From Candidatus Methylophosphatis haderslevensis (GTDB taxonomy: Bacteria > Pseudomonadota > Gammaproteobacteria > Burkholderiales > Rhodocyclaceae): 64,000 bases of DNA. Under the pieces are notes generated by a model. That model saw only the letters and a program-made list of their open reading frames with translations, was not told the DNA's origin and ran no database searches. Positions 15,731 through 25,153 of the stretch are shown piece by piece; the stretch's first letter is position 1, and the number at the start of each line of letters is the position of its first letter. The stretch lies in assembly GCA_016711925.1 (NCBI GenBank), contig JADJSA010000002.1, forward strand, positions 372,001 to 436,000, written 5' to 3'. The translations under genes were made by a program, and so were the position numbers.

Positions 15731-17143
15731 ATGACAGAACCCCCACAGCAGAACGATTCCGGCCACAAGGCCTGGTCCGGGCGCTTTGCCGAGCCGGTTT
15801 CCGACCTGGTCAAGCGCTATACCGCGTCCGTCTCGTTCGACCGGCGCATGGCGCTGCAGGACATTCGCGGTTCGCTGGCGCACGCCAGGATGCTGGCGCG
15901 GCAGAGCATCATTTCCGCGCAGGATCTCGCCGACATCGAGCGCGGCATGGAGCAGATTCACGGCGAGGTCGCACGCGACGAGTTCGTCTGGAATCTCGAC
16001 GACGAAGATGTCCACCTGAACATCGAAAAGCGCCTGACCGCGCTGGTCGGCGACGCCGGCAAGCGCCTGCACACCGGGCGCTCGCGCAACGACCAGGTGG
16101 CGACCGACATCCGCCTGTGGCTGCGCGATGCGATCGACGAGATCGTCGAACTGATCGCCGGATTCCAGCGCAACCTGCTCGATCTCGCCGAAACGCATGC
16201 GGCGACACCGCTGCCCGGCTTCACCCACCTGCAGGTGGCGCAGCCGGTGACCTTCGGCCACCACCTGCTCGCCTACTACGAAATGACCCGCCGCGACACC
16301 GCGCGCTTTGCCGATTGCCGCCATCGCCTGAACCAGTTGCCGCTCGGTGCCGCGGCGCTGGCGGGCACGTCGTTCGCGATCGATCGCGGTTACGTGGCCA
16401 AGGAACTCGGCTTCGACGGCGTCTGCGAAAACTCGCTCGACGCCGTCAGCGATCGCGATTTCGCGATCGAATTCTGCGCCTGCTGTTCGCTCACCATGAC
16501 GCACCTGTCGCGGCTGTCGGAAGAACTGATCCTGTGGATGAACCCGGCCGTCGGTTTCATCGATCTGGCGGATCGTTTCTGCACCGGCAGCTCGATCATG
16601 CCGCAGAAGAAGAACCCCGACGTGCCGGAACTGGTGCGCGGCAAGACCGGCCGTGTGGTCGGCAGCCTGGTCGCCCTGCTGACGCTGATGAAGGGCCAGC
16701 CGCTGGCCTACAACAAGGACAACCAGGAAGACAAGGAACCGCTGTTCGACGCCGCCGACACGGTGCGCGACACCCTGACCATCTACGCCGACATGATCAC
16801 CGGCATCAGCGTCAAGCCCGAGGCGATGCGCGCCGCGCTGGCCAAGGGCTATGCCACGGCGACCGATCTGGCCGATTACCTGGTCAAGAAGGGCATGCCG
16901 TTCCGCGATGCGCACGAAGTGGTGGCGCGCGCGGTGCGGGCCGCCGAGGCGGCGGAGGTCGACCTGGCCGACCTGACGCTGGCGCAAATGCAGGCGTTCT
17001 CGGCGCTGATCGGCCCCGACGTGTTCGACGTGCTGACGGTCGAGGGTTCGCTGGCGGCGCGCAACCATGTCGGCGGCACGGCACCGGCGCAGGTGCGCGC
17101 GGCAATCGCGCGCGCACGCAGCGCCCTGGGCAAGACGACTTGA
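15731..17143 (+). CDS. argH: Argininosuccinate lyase
   Basis: 470 residues. It cleaves argininosuccinate to arginine and fumarate, the last step of arginine synthesis; it is a cytoplasmic tetramer. Visible family signatures are GSSIMPQKKNPD (the fumarase/aspartase signature with its flexible Ser loop), TGRSRNDQVATD and TPLPGFTHLQ carrying the catalytic His. The start at ATG 15731 gives the common N-terminus before AWSGRF. It stands beside an AlgZ-type kinase, an arrangement I recall from other betaproteobacteria. It is intact, unlike several neighbours. Confidence 0.97.
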   Translation: MTEPPQQNDSGHKAWSGRFAEPVSDLVKRYTASVSFDRRMALQDIRGSLAHARMLARQSIISAQDLADIERGMEQIHGEVARDEFVWNLDDEDVHLNIEKRLTALVGDAGKRLHTGRSRNDQVATDIRLWLRDAIDEIVELIAGFQRNLLDLAETHAATPLPGFTHLQVAQPVTFGHHLLAYYEMTRRDTARFADCRHRLNQLPLGAAALAGTSFAIDRGYVAKELGFDGVCENSLDAVSDRDFAIEFCACCSLTMTHLSRLSEELILWMNPAVGFIDLADRFCTGSSIMPQKKNPDVPELVRGKTGRVVGSLVALLTLMKGQPLAYNKDNQEDKEPLFDAADTVRDTLTIYADMITGISVKPEAMRAALAKGYATATDLADYLVKKGMPFRDAHEVVARAVRAAEAAEVDLADLTLAQMQAFSALIGPDVFDVLTVEGSLAARNHVGGTAPAQVRAAIARARSALGKTT

Positions 17144-17229
17144 CCGTGGCGGCGGCCTTTGGTCCGATCGCTGGCCCTGCCCGCCGGACGGCGGAAGGGT
17201 ACGTCGTGAGCGCTGCGCGCTGAAAGCCG

Positions 17230-18519
17230 ATGGAGCGGATCGGCAAGTACGAGATTCGCGAACGCCTCGGCGAAGGCATGACCAGCATCGTCTATCTGGC
17301 GCACGACAGTTTCGCCAACCGCGATGTCGCGCTCAAGAAGCTCTACAACGAGGCGCTTAACGACCCGGCCCGCGGGCAGATCTACCGCCGGCTGATGGTC
17401 ACCGAGGCCTCGCTGGCCGGCAAGCTGAACCATCCGCACATCGTGCAGATCTACGACGCGGTGCTGACCGACGACGAGTCGTACATCGTGATGGAATACG
17501 TTCCCGGCGGCACGCTGGAGCCCTTCTGCCAGCCGGACAACCTGCTGCCCTACGACCGGCTGGTCGAGATCATCTTCAAGTGCACGCGGGCACTCGACTA
17601 TGCCTACCACGAAGGCATCACCCATCGCGACATCAAGCCGGCAAACATCCTGCTCGCCAATCGCGACAACCTCGGCGGCGACATCAAGATTTCCGATTTC
17701 GGCGCCGCACTGGTGGCGACCGAGACCGACCGAACCCAGGTCTCGGGTGTCGGCTCGCCGGCTTACATGTCGCCGCAGCAGGTGCGGGAGATGCCGCTGG
17801 ATCAGCGCACCGACATCTATTCGCTCGGCGTCGTGATGTACCAGTTGCTGTGCGGACGGCTGCCGTTTCACGCCAGCAACAACTACAGCATGATCTACCA
17901 GATTACATCTCTGGAAGCGCTGCCGCCGTCGACCTATCGCCCCGACGTGCCGCCCGCCCTGGAGGCGATCGCCGCCCGCGCGATGGCCAAGGAACTTGAC
18001 GATCGCTATCCGGACTGGGAAGCCTTTTCGCAAGATTTGATGCGGGCGTTTCGCACCGCGCAGCAAAGCGGCCGGCAGCAGCAGTTCGCCGACAGCGAAA
18101 AATTCGAGACCCTGCGCGCGCTGCCGTTTTTCGGCGAATTCAGCGATGTGCAGTTGTGGGAAGTGGTGCGCTTCTCGGACTGGACCGAGGTAATGCCGGG
18201 CGCCGTGGTGATGCATGACGGCGATCCGGGCAAGAATTTCTGCTTCCTCGCCAGCGGCGCGGTGGAGATCTGCAAGAACGGCCGCCGGCTGGTAACGCTG
18301 CGCCCCGGCGAGTGTTTCGGCGAGATGGCGGTGATTCACGCCAAGCCCGCCAGCCGCGCGGCGGACGTCATCGCGCTGACCGACGCACGCATCATCACGA
18401 TCCGCGGCGACGCGCTGAATCGCGCCTCGGAGGGCTGCCAGATGCGCTTCTACCGCGCCTTCCTCGAGGTGCTGGCGGACCGCCTGTCCGCCGCCAACAT
18501 GCAGTTGGCCCGGGTGTGA
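17230..18519 (+). CDS. Ser/Thr protein kinase with C-terminal cyclic-nucleotide-binding domain
   Basis: 429 residues. The N-terminal Hanks-type kinase domain (about 7-265) has LGEGMTSIVYLA (glycine loop with the third Gly replaced by Ser), VALKKL (ATP lysine), HRDIKPANILL (catalytic Asp), ISDFGAAL (DFG) and SPAYMSPQQ (activation segment end). A cNMP-binding domain follows (about 290-420) with RPGECFGEMAVIHAKPASRAADV, the phosphate-binding cassette including the Arg. No membrane helix is present, so it is cytoplasmic. One base separates it from the next kinase-like gene, so both are probably one operon. A cyclic nucleotide may gate the kinase; this is inference. Confidence 0.85.
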   Translation: MERIGKYEIRERLGEGMTSIVYLAHDSFANRDVALKKLYNEALNDPARGQIYRRLMVTEASLAGKLNHPHIVQIYDAVLTDDESYIVMEYVPGGTLEPFCQPDNLLPYDRLVEIIFKCTRALDYAYHEGITHRDIKPANILLANRDNLGGDIKISDFGAALVATETDRTQVSGVGSPAYMSPQQVREMPLDQRTDIYSLGVVMYQLLCGRLPFHASNNYSMIYQITSLEALPPSTYRPDVPPALEAIAARAMAKELDDRYPDWEAFSQDLMRAFRTAQQSGRQQQFADSEKFETLRALPFFGEFSDVQLWEVVRFSDWTEVMPGAVVMHDGDPGKNFCFLASGAVEICKNGRRLVTLRPGECFGEMAVIHAKPASRAADVIALTDARIITIRGDALNRASEGCQMRFYRAFLEVLADRLSAANMQLARV

Positions 18520-18520
18520 C

Positions 18521-19417
18521 ATGCCGCCGTCCGACGACCTGCGTGCGCTGCTGGACGAGACGATCTCCGCAGCGATCGGCGCGCCGTTTCGCTGCACCCG
18601 CCTGAGCGGCCAGGCCGGCGGATCGATCTCGCAATCGCTGGTGGTCGAAGACGGCCGGCAGCACTTCTTCGTCAAGCTAAATGACGCCGCGCTCGAGGCC
18701 ATGTTCGTCGCCGAAGCCGACGGTCTGGCGGCACTCTCGCGCTGCCCGGCGATTCGCGTCCCGAAAGTCATCGCGCAGGGCAAGTCGGGCGGCAAGAGCT
18801 TTCTGGTGCTCGAACATCTCGCGCTGGGGCCGCTGCGCGAACGCGGCAGCGGCACCGTCGCCGGGCGGGCGCTTGCCGAACTTCATCACATCGAAGAGGC
18901 GCAATACGGCTGGCCGCGCGACAACTTCATCGGCAGCAACCCGCAGCGCAACGCCGTCCACGTCACCTGGTCGTTCTTCTTTTCCCAGCGGCGTTTGCTG
19001 CCGCAACTGGAAATGGCCCGACAGCGCAGCGATTGCGCGCGCCTGATCGAACGCGGCGAAAAGCTCGCCGACCGGCTGGCTGCGCTGTTCGTGGATTACC
19101 GGCCGCGCGCCAGCCTGCTGCACGGCGACCTGTGGCACGGCAATGCGGCGATCGACGAAAACGGCCGGCTGGCGCTGTTCGACCCGGCGGTCTACTTCGG
19201 CGACCGCGAAGCCGACCTTGCCATGAGCGAACTGTTCGGCGGTTTTCCCGAGAGCTTCTATCTCGCCTACCGCGAGGCGTGGCCGCTGGCGCACGGCTAC
19301 GAGCAGCGCAAGACGCTCTACAACCTGTATCACGTGCTCAACCACCTGAACCTGTTCGGCGGCGGCTACCTGCGCCAGGCCGAGCGGATGATCGATTCGC
19401 TGCTGGCCGAACTGTAG
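18521..19417 (+). CDS. Fructosamine/ketosamine-3-kinase family protein
   Basis: 298 residues. The APH-like kinase fold is shown by GGSISQSLVVED (N-lobe turn), FFVKLND (ATP lysine), LVLEHL (hinge), LLHGDLWHGN (catalytic loop, characteristic of fructosamine kinases) and LALFDPAVYFGDREADLAMSELFGG (metal-binding Asp). The protein repair role of this family is to phosphorylate ketosamines on glycated proteins so that they break down. The start is one base after the protein-kinase stop. A terminator hairpin follows and faces grxD. Confidence 0.85.
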   Translation: MPPSDDLRALLDETISAAIGAPFRCTRLSGQAGGSISQSLVVEDGRQHFFVKLNDAALEAMFVAEADGLAALSRCPAIRVPKVIAQGKSGGKSFLVLEHLALGPLRERGSGTVAGRALAELHHIEEAQYGWPRDNFIGSNPQRNAVHVTWSFFFSQRRLLPQLEMARQRSDCARLIERGEKLADRLAALFVDYRPRASLLHGDLWHGNAAIDENGRLALFDPAVYFGDREADLAMSELFGGFPESFYLAYREAWPLAHGYEQRKTLYNLYHVLNHLNLFGGGYLRQAERMIDSLLAEL

Positions 19418-19432
19418 GCGCCTGCCAACGGA

Positions 19433-19456
19433 AACGGGCGGCATCGGCCGCCCGTT
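19433..19456. terminator. Bidirectional hairpin terminator between the fructosamine-kinase gene and grxD
   Basis: AACGGGCGG and CCGCCCGTT form a perfect 9-bp stem, loop CATCGG, in the 58-bp gap between convergent genes. There is no U-run. Confidence 0.6.
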
Positions 19457-19475
19457 GCGCCCCGCGCCCTGCGGC

Positions 19476-19796
19476 TCAGTTGAGCGCCAAACCCTTGAGC
19501 GTCTTCTGCAGTTCGCCGCTCTGATACATCTCGCGCATGATGTCGCAGCCGCCGACGAATTCGCCGTTGACATAGAGCTGCGGAATCGTCGGCCAGTTGG
19601 CGTACTGCTTGATGCCGTCGCGCACTTCCACGTCGTCAAGCACATTGATCGAGGCGAAGTTGTTGACGCCGCAGGCCTTGAGAATCTGCACGGCCGTGGC
19701 GGAAAAACCGCATTGGGGAAATTGCGGCGTGCCCTTCATGTACAGCACCACCGGGTTGCCGGTGACGGTCTCTCGAATACGATCCTGAACGCTCAT
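19476..19796 (-). CDS. grxD: Monothiol glutaredoxin (Grx4/GrxD)
   Basis: 106 residues with the monothiol active site in PQFPQCGFSATAV (CGFS), the cis-proline loop WPTIPQLYV and the glutathione-binding GGCDIMREMY. Grx4 proteins dimerise around a [2Fe-2S] cluster with two glutathiones and pass clusters to target proteins, working with BolA partners. The length is typical. In many betaproteobacteria grxD follows hemA-prfA-prmC; here it is 19 kb away from them. Confidence 0.95.
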   Translation of the reverse strand: MSVQDRIRETVTGNPVVLYMKGTPQFPQCGFSATAVQILKACGVNNFASINVLDDVEVRDGIKQYANWPTIPQLYVNGEFVGGCDIMREMYQSGELQKTLKGLALN

Positions 19797-20189
19797 GATG
19801 CCCTCGGGGAAAATAGTTGATCAATTACGTCGACTATCTTAGGGCTGCGGCACCTGCGCTGTCAATCCGCAATCGACCGAATACCGATTCCGGCCGCCCG
19901 CTTCGGCAGTCGACCGGAACCATCGTCGTGCCGATGCCCTGCACTGCATCGTGGGGATCGCCGGTCAGTTCGACCCGTTCGCAGTCCGCGCCGATTCCCG
20001 GCCCGTTGACCGCTGTCAAGACAACTTGATTCCGGCGATCCATACTGAGCTTGCATGCCCTGCCCCAGAAACGGTCGCACGATTTCGAGGGGGTTGATGC
20101 GTTTCCAGGCAGCTTGCGTAAAAGTACGTCCGTACCGGCGCAGCGCAGCGGCTGCCTGCCAGTCCGAACGGGGCGAGGACGCACCATCG
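19797..20189. other. Gap with one doubtful small ORF
   Basis: About 390 bp between grxD and a membrane-protein gene. It holds a possible 69-codon minus-strand ORF at 19834-20043, listed separately, and otherwise nothing I can identify. Confidence 0.3.
19834..20043 (-). CDS. Possible small ORF upstream of grxD
   Basis: 69 residues from ATG 20043 (MDRRNQVVLTAVNGPG). Third codon positions are mostly G or C, as in real genes here. The peptide is soluble, with two cysteines and no recognised domain. No clear ribosome site. It lies on the same strand as grxD and ends 37 bp before it. May be chance. Confidence 0.25.
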   Translation of the reverse strand: MDRRNQVVLTAVNGPGIGADCERVELTGDPHDAVQGIGTTMVPVDCRSGRPESVFGRLRIDSAGAAALR

Positions 20190-20930
20190 ATGGCTTATCG
20201 ACTTGGCAAACTGCTCTTCTTCTGCGGCCTGCTCCTGCTGCTGACGGCGTTATGGAAGAAAGTCGAGTTGCCCGCGCCGCAGGCGCTCCGAACCGATTTG
20301 CTCGCCGAACCGCGGCAAGTTGCGGTGCAAAAAGCGCCGTTCCATGTCTCGGTCGGCAAGATCGACTATCTTGTCCAGCCGCTATTCAAGTACGACCTCT
20401 ATGGCATGGTGGTCAGCCGCCACGACTCCGATACCTGGTGGGACTACATTCACAAGGATTGGAACGACCGGCTCAATGTCGCCGACCTGTGCGTGGTATG
20501 GGGCAACAACGTCCGCAGCGGCGCCTACCGCGACATCGAGTTTTCCAGCGGCCAGTTCGTCTGCAATTTCCAGACCTCGTCGAACGAGGCCTATGCCGCT
20601 TTCGACCAGACGTCGATCTCCAACAACCATCTGCTCAGCGCCGACCCCGCCCTCGCCCGCAAGATGCGCAACGTGCGCATCGGCGACCAAGTCCATTTTA
20701 GCGGTTACCTGGCCGAGTACTCCCACAATCACGGATCCCCGTTCAAACGCGGCACTAGCACCGTCCGTACCGATAGCGGCAACGGCGCCTGCGAGACGGT
20801 CTATGTCGAAGACTTCGAGATATTGCAGCGCGGCGGCGGGCCGTGGCACATGCTGCGGTGGGTCGCCATCGGTTTGATCTTCGCCAGTGTCATCGCGTGG
20901 TTTGCCTTGCCGGTGCGGATGGATTCCTGA
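20190..20930 (+). CDS. Conserved hypothetical membrane protein with a large periplasmic domain
   Basis: 246 residues. An N-terminal helix (about 5-22, LGKLLFFCGLLLLLTALW) and a C-terminal helix (about 219-240, WVAIGLIFASVIAWFALPV) enclose a ~190-residue soluble domain rich in aromatic residues (DTWWDYIHKDWNDRLN). The features VRIGDQVHFSGYLAEYSH and a late ETVYVEDFEIL suggest a beta-sandwich. The pattern resembles hypothetical proteins I know only as conserved in proteobacteria; no function is assigned. ATG 20190 gives the cleanest N-terminal helix. Confidence 0.6.
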   Translation: MAYRLGKLLFFCGLLLLLTALWKKVELPAPQALRTDLLAEPRQVAVQKAPFHVSVGKIDYLVQPLFKYDLYGMVVSRHDSDTWWDYIHKDWNDRLNVADLCVVWGNNVRSGAYRDIEFSSGQFVCNFQTSSNEAYAAFDQTSISNNHLLSADPALARKMRNVRIGDQVHFSGYLAEYSHNHGSPFKRGTSTVRTDSGNGACETVYVEDFEILQRGGGPWHMLRWVAIGLIFASVIAWFALPVRMDS

Positions 20931-21359
20931 TCGCCCGACCGCCACGGACGCGGGCCACGGCATCGTCCAACCGAACCCCGTCGCCGGCACCGGATCGGGT
21001 TCCGATTGACTGCGGCGGTAACGCTCGGGGATACTCCGGGAGATCCTGCACGGTTCCTGACTGTGCGCGCCCGCCAGGAACCGGCCGTTGGGGAGCCGCC
21101 GGTTGCTCAGGTCGAACCCGGAAGCCGCTATGCGCCGCAAGTCTTTGCGTCGGCCATGCACGGCGGATGGGGAACGGATGAGAGTGTGGCGCTACCCGAA
21201 AACCGGACTGAATCGGCCAGTGACTGAACAGCCAAACTGCGTCGACCTGCCGCCAGTGCGGTCCTGGCAGGTGTCGATGCGACCGCAATGCGTGCTGCGC
21301 GCGCGGCGATCCTTCATCGGCGCAACGCCCGGCACCCGGCGCGGATGCGAGTCCCGTTC
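20931..21359. other. 429-bp gap without a recognised gene
   Basis: Contains a possible hairpin (AACCGGC .. GCCGGTT, near 21078-21104) and the words GGAAGCCGCTATGCGCCG and CATGCACGGCGGATGGGG, which faintly recall the REPIN-like core but are too divergent to count. No other structure is seen. Confidence 0.3.
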
Positions 21360-22442
21360 ATGAAACTCAAGCGGCTGAAGTTCTGGCGTCCGCGCGCACG
21401 CCGCCACAAGCCGCTGCTTCAGCGCACCCGGCTGCCGCGCATACTCACGCGGATTTACCTGTCGGCTGTAGCGCTGGTGGTGCTGCTGGTCTGCGGTACT
21501 GCCGGGTTCTACCTGGGTGCCAAACCGCAACCGAGCCTATCCGATTCGCTGCACATGACCCTGATCACGATCACCACGGTCGGCTATGGCGAGATCGTTC
21601 CGCTGAACACGGTCGCCGAGCAGATTTTCGCCGGTGTGCTGGCAATCGCCGGATTCGGCAATTTGACATTCCTGTTCACCAGTCTGACGGTGTTCTTTCT
21701 CGAAACCGACCTCGACTACACGCTGCGGAGACGCCGAATGGAAAAGCAGATCAAGAAGCTGCGTCAGCACTACATCATCTGCGGTTTCGGCCGTGTCGGC
21801 CGCAATATTGCCCAGGAATTGTTCTCCACAGCGCGCAACGTGGTCGCCATCGATCCCGACGAAGCCAACTTTGAATCGAACCGCGAGCGCTTTCCGGCGC
21901 TGCTCTACCTGCACGGCGACGCCAGCGACGACGACCTGATGATCGCTGCCGACATCGCCGATGCGCGCGGCGTATTCGCGGTGACCGGCGACGATGGCAA
22001 GAACATCATGATCACCCTGACGGCAAAACAACTGAATCCGCGCGTGCGCGTGGTCGCCCGCTGCCATGAGATGCGCAATGCCGAGAAACTGCGCCGGGCG
22101 GGCGCCGACCAGGTGGTGTCGCCCGATTTTACCGGTGGCATGCGCCTCGCATCGACCATGATCCGGCCCCATGTCGTGTCGTTTTTCGACGAGATGTTGC
22201 GCACCGACCGCAAGTTGCGGCTCGAGGAGGTCGAGGTACACCAGAAATTCAAACCCCGCCCGTTCTCGAGTCTGGTCGATCGCACGCCGGAATATGTGCT
22301 GCTCGCCGTGCGAGTGGGCAAGGAATGGCACTTCAATCCTGCGCCGGAATTCCAGCTCGAACCGGGCCATGTGGTCGTCGCCATGGTCACGCCGCACGGC
22401 CGCCACGAGCTGCAGGCGGCCATCATGGAAGAAGCTCGGTAG
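21360..22442 (+). CDS. Two-TM potassium channel with RCK/TrkA-N domain
   Basis: 360 residues from ATG 21360. Two membrane helices (about 32-53 and 87-115) flank the pore loop and selectivity filter TTVGYGE (72-78). An RCK domain follows: CGFGRVGRNIAQEL (NAD-binding Rossmann turn, 141-154), the acidic VVAIDPDE at the end of strand 2, LHGDASDDDLM and VAVTGDD-like FAVTGDDGKN. A C-terminal TrkA-C-like lobe closes the protein. This is the layout of VCG/Kch-type bacterial K+ channels gated by ligand binding to the RCK ring in the cytoplasm. The basic N-terminus (residues 1-28) suits the inside-positive rule. Confidence 0.9.
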   Translation: MKLKRLKFWRPRARRHKPLLQRTRLPRILTRIYLSAVALVVLLVCGTAGFYLGAKPQPSLSDSLHMTLITITTVGYGEIVPLNTVAEQIFAGVLAIAGFGNLTFLFTSLTVFFLETDLDYTLRRRRMEKQIKKLRQHYIICGFGRVGRNIAQELFSTARNVVAIDPDEANFESNRERFPALLYLHGDASDDDLMIAADIADARGVFAVTGDDGKNIMITLTAKQLNPRVRVVARCHEMRNAEKLRRAGADQVVSPDFTGGMRLASTMIRPHVVSFFDEMLRTDRKLRLEEVEVHQKFKPRPFSSLVDRTPEYVLLAVRVGKEWHFNPAPEFQLEPGHVVVAMVTPHGRHELQAAIMEEAR

Positions 22443-22570
22443 CGGGATCGCAAGGGTAGAAAACCGGCCCGGCCGGGCCGCCCGGCAGCTTGCGGCGGAC
22501 CTGGCGCGCCGGCGGGCGCGCAACGGCGACGCCGGGCGAGCGGCTCGCCGAGCCCCATCGCGCGCCGGGC

Positions 22571-22612
22571 GATGCCCTGGAAGGCGCATGGATACTGGGC
22601 CTCAGGGCATCG
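22571..22612. repeat. REPIN-like intergenic repeat, copy D
   Basis: Lies in the 365-bp gap 22443-22807 before the EF-G-like gene, which otherwise holds only a GC-rich palindrome (GGCCCGGCCGGGCC near 22467-22480) likely ending the channel transcript. Copy D reads GATGCCCTGGAAGGCGCATG followed by GATACTGGGC. Its ends GATGCCCTG (22571-22579) and CAGGGCATC pair perfectly over 9 bp. Confidence 0.55.
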
Positions 22613-22807
22613 CCGCGACGCAGACAGAGGCCCGCCGCAGACCGTTCGGCGCCACGCGCTTGGCTGCAGCACAAGTTTGACCCGGCGGGCGCGACGGCCG
22701 AATCCCGGACAATCTGCGACAATTACTGGCTGAAAAAGGGCGATCTGCCATCGAGTTCGCAAACACTTGGAGCCGCGCCCGCTTGGCCCGGCCATCTATC
22801 AGGGGAA

Positions 22808-24868
22808 ATGAACATGAATCGAACCGCCACCGCCGACCTTCGCAGCGTGGTCCTGGTCGGCCACGGGGCCGCCGGCAAGACGACACTTGCCGAAGCGTTG
22901 CTGGCCGCCGCCGGCACCATCACAACCCGGGGCAGTGTCGAGCGGGGCAACACGGTTTGCGACTTCGACCCGATGGAAAAAACCTTCGGGCATTCGCTTT
23001 CCAGCGCCGTGGCCAGCCTTGTCTGGCAGGGCAAGCAGGTACAACTGATCGATACCCCGGGCTATCCCGATTTCGCCGGCCAGGCCATCGCGGCGCTGGC
23101 CGGGGCCGATACGGCGCTGGTGGTGATCAATGCCCAGGCCGGCGTCGAACTGTCGACCGAGCGCATGATGCGCCGCGCCGCCGAGCGCGGCCTGTGCCGC
23201 ATGATCGTGATCAACAAGATCGATGCCGACAACGTCGACCTGCCCGGCCTGATCGCCGACATCCGCCAGCGCTTCGGCAACGCCTGCCAGTTGCTCGACC
23301 TGCCGGCGCACGACCGGCATGATGTGGTCGAACTGCTCGGCCACGATTCCGGCGAGGCCGATTTCGAGTCGGTGGTGGCGGCACACCGGGCGCTGATCGA
23401 TACCATCGTCGAAGAGGACGAAACGCTGCTCGCGCGCTATCTCGAAGAAGGCACCGATCCTTCGCTCGAGGAGTTGCACGCGCCGTTTGAAAAGGCGATG
23501 CGCGAGGGACACCTGATTCCCATCATGTTCGTGTCGGCACGTACCGGCGCCGGCATCCGCGAACTGCTCGACCTGCTCGCGCAATTCGCTCCGAGCCCGG
23601 CCGAAGGCAATCCGCCACCATTCTGGCGCGCCACCTCCGGCGCAGAAGGCGCCGCGTTTCAGGCGATACCGGAACCGGAACGCCACGTTCTGGCCCATGT
23701 GTTCAAGGTGGTGGTCGATCCCTACGTCGGCAAGCTCGGCGTATTTCGCGTGCACCAGGGGTTGCTGCGCCGCGATGCGCAATTGTTCGTCGGCGACGGC
23801 AAGCGGGCATTCCGCGTCGCCCACCTCTACCGCTTGCAGGGCAAGGATTATGTCGAGGTCGAGACGCTGGGACCGGGCGAGATCGGCGCCATCGCCAAGG
23901 TCGATGAGCTTGTGTTCGACTGCGTTCTTCACGACTCGCATGACGAGGACAATATCTCCCTCAAGCCGCTCGAATTTCCGCTGCCGATGCAGGGCCTGGC
24001 CGTCGAGACGCGACGCAAGTCGGACGAGCAGCGCCTGTTCGAGGTATTGCACCGGATCGAACTGGAGGATCCGTGCTTCCGTGTCGAGCGGCATCCGACC
24101 ACCCATGAAACTGTCATCCGCGGTCTGGGCGAGACGCACCTGCGCGCGCACCTGGCGCGGCTAGAACAGCAGTACAAGCTCGAACTCGATACGCGACCGC
24201 CGCAGATTCCCTACCGCGAAACCATTACCGGGAGTGCCGAGTCGAACTACCGCCACAAGAAGCAGAGCGGCGGCGCCGGCCAGTTCGGCGAGGTGGCGCT
24301 GCGCGTCGAGCCGCTGGGGCGCGGCGCCGGGTTCGAATTCGTCGACCATGTCAAGGGCGGGGCGATCCCCGGGGTCTTCATGCCTGCCGTCGAAAAAGGC
24401 GTGCGCCAGGCGCTTGCCGATGGCGTGCTCGCCGGCTTTCCGGTCGAGGATCTGCGCGTGACCGTGCTCGATGGCAAGACCCATCCGGTCGACGGCAAGG
24501 AGGTGGCCTTCCACACCGCGGGGCGCAAGGCAACCATCGAAGCGATCCGCAACGCCGGTCCGATTCTGCTCGAGCCGATGGTCGATATCGAAATCGTTGC
24601 CCCGCAGGAATCGATCGGCGATCTGACCGGCGATCTGGCCGCGCGCCGCGGCCATGTCACCGGCACCCAGGCGCGCGGACCCAACACGGCGGCGATTTCC
24701 GCCAAGGTGCCGCTGGCCGAGATCAACGACTACCAGTCGCGGCTGAAGTCGCTCACCGGCGGCCGCGGCGGCTACAACATCGCCTTCAGCCACTACTCGC
24801 CGATGCCACCGACATTGCAGCAGCACTTGACCGCGCAACACAAGACGACGGCGACGGAAGAGGAGTAG
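22808..24868 (+). CDS. Elongation factor G-like GTPase (EF-G2 group)
   Basis: 686 residues from ATG 22808 (AGGGGAA just before). The GTPase domain has GHGAAGKTT (18-26; EF-G proper has GHxDxGKTT), DTPGYPDF (G3) and NKID (G4). Domains II, III (a typical GLGETHLR), IV (KKQSGGAGQFGEVALRVEP) and V follow as in EF-G. The AHGAAGKT-type loop and lack of the usual switch 1 sequence place it with the EF-G-like paralogues whose role is not settled, rather than with the housekeeping fusA that sits in the str operon. It is a single-gene unit. Close in length to EF-G (about 700). Confidence 0.88.
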   Translation: MNMNRTATADLRSVVLVGHGAAGKTTLAEALLAAAGTITTRGSVERGNTVCDFDPMEKTFGHSLSSAVASLVWQGKQVQLIDTPGYPDFAGQAIAALAGADTALVVINAQAGVELSTERMMRRAAERGLCRMIVINKIDADNVDLPGLIADIRQRFGNACQLLDLPAHDRHDVVELLGHDSGEADFESVVAAHRALIDTIVEEDETLLARYLEEGTDPSLEELHAPFEKAMREGHLIPIMFVSARTGAGIRELLDLLAQFAPSPAEGNPPPFWRATSGAEGAAFQAIPEPERHVLAHVFKVVVDPYVGKLGVFRVHQGLLRRDAQLFVGDGKRAFRVAHLYRLQGKDYVEVETLGPGEIGAIAKVDELVFDCVLHDSHDEDNISLKPLEFPLPMQGLAVETRRKSDEQRLFEVLHRIELEDPCFRVERHPTTHETVIRGLGETHLRAHLARLEQQYKLELDTRPPQIPYRETITGSAESNYRHKKQSGGAGQFGEVALRVEPLGRGAGFEFVDHVKGGAIPGVFMPAVEKGVRQALADGVLAGFPVEDLRVTVLDGKTHPVDGKEVAFHTAGRKATIEAIRNAGPILLEPMVDIEIVAPQESIGDLTGDLAARRGHVTGTQARGPNTAAISAKVPLAEINDYQSRLKSLTGGRGGYNIAFSHYSPMPPTLQQHLTAQHKTTATEEE

Positions 24869-25099
24869 ATCGGTTGTGCGCTGGCGCAAGCGGTGTTGTC
24901 GCAGCACCGATTGGGAGCCAGCGCCTTGCAACCCGCGATCGCAGCGCTGCACGGCAAGACCCTCGCTCCGCAAACTTTCGGTTGCAGATCTCTCGCGCCG
25001 CAGGGCGCCGCGCACCGAGCAAAGCATGCGCGGTTGCCGGACCGCCCCACAAGACATTCGCCACCTGCCGAACCATGGCGTCACGGACACAAGCCGCCT

Positions 25100-25121
25100 G
25101 CCGGCGCGCGCAAGCGCCGGC
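25100..25121. terminator. Hairpin between EF-G-like gene and acoC
   Basis: GCCGGCGC and GCGCCGGC form a perfect 8-bp stem, loop GCGCAA, in the 285-bp gap between the convergent EF-G-like gene and acoC. It probably ends the aco transcript, though no T-run follows on either strand. Confidence 0.5.
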
Positions 25122-25153
25122 CCGCCCGGCGCGATCGACCTGCAGTCTCCTGG

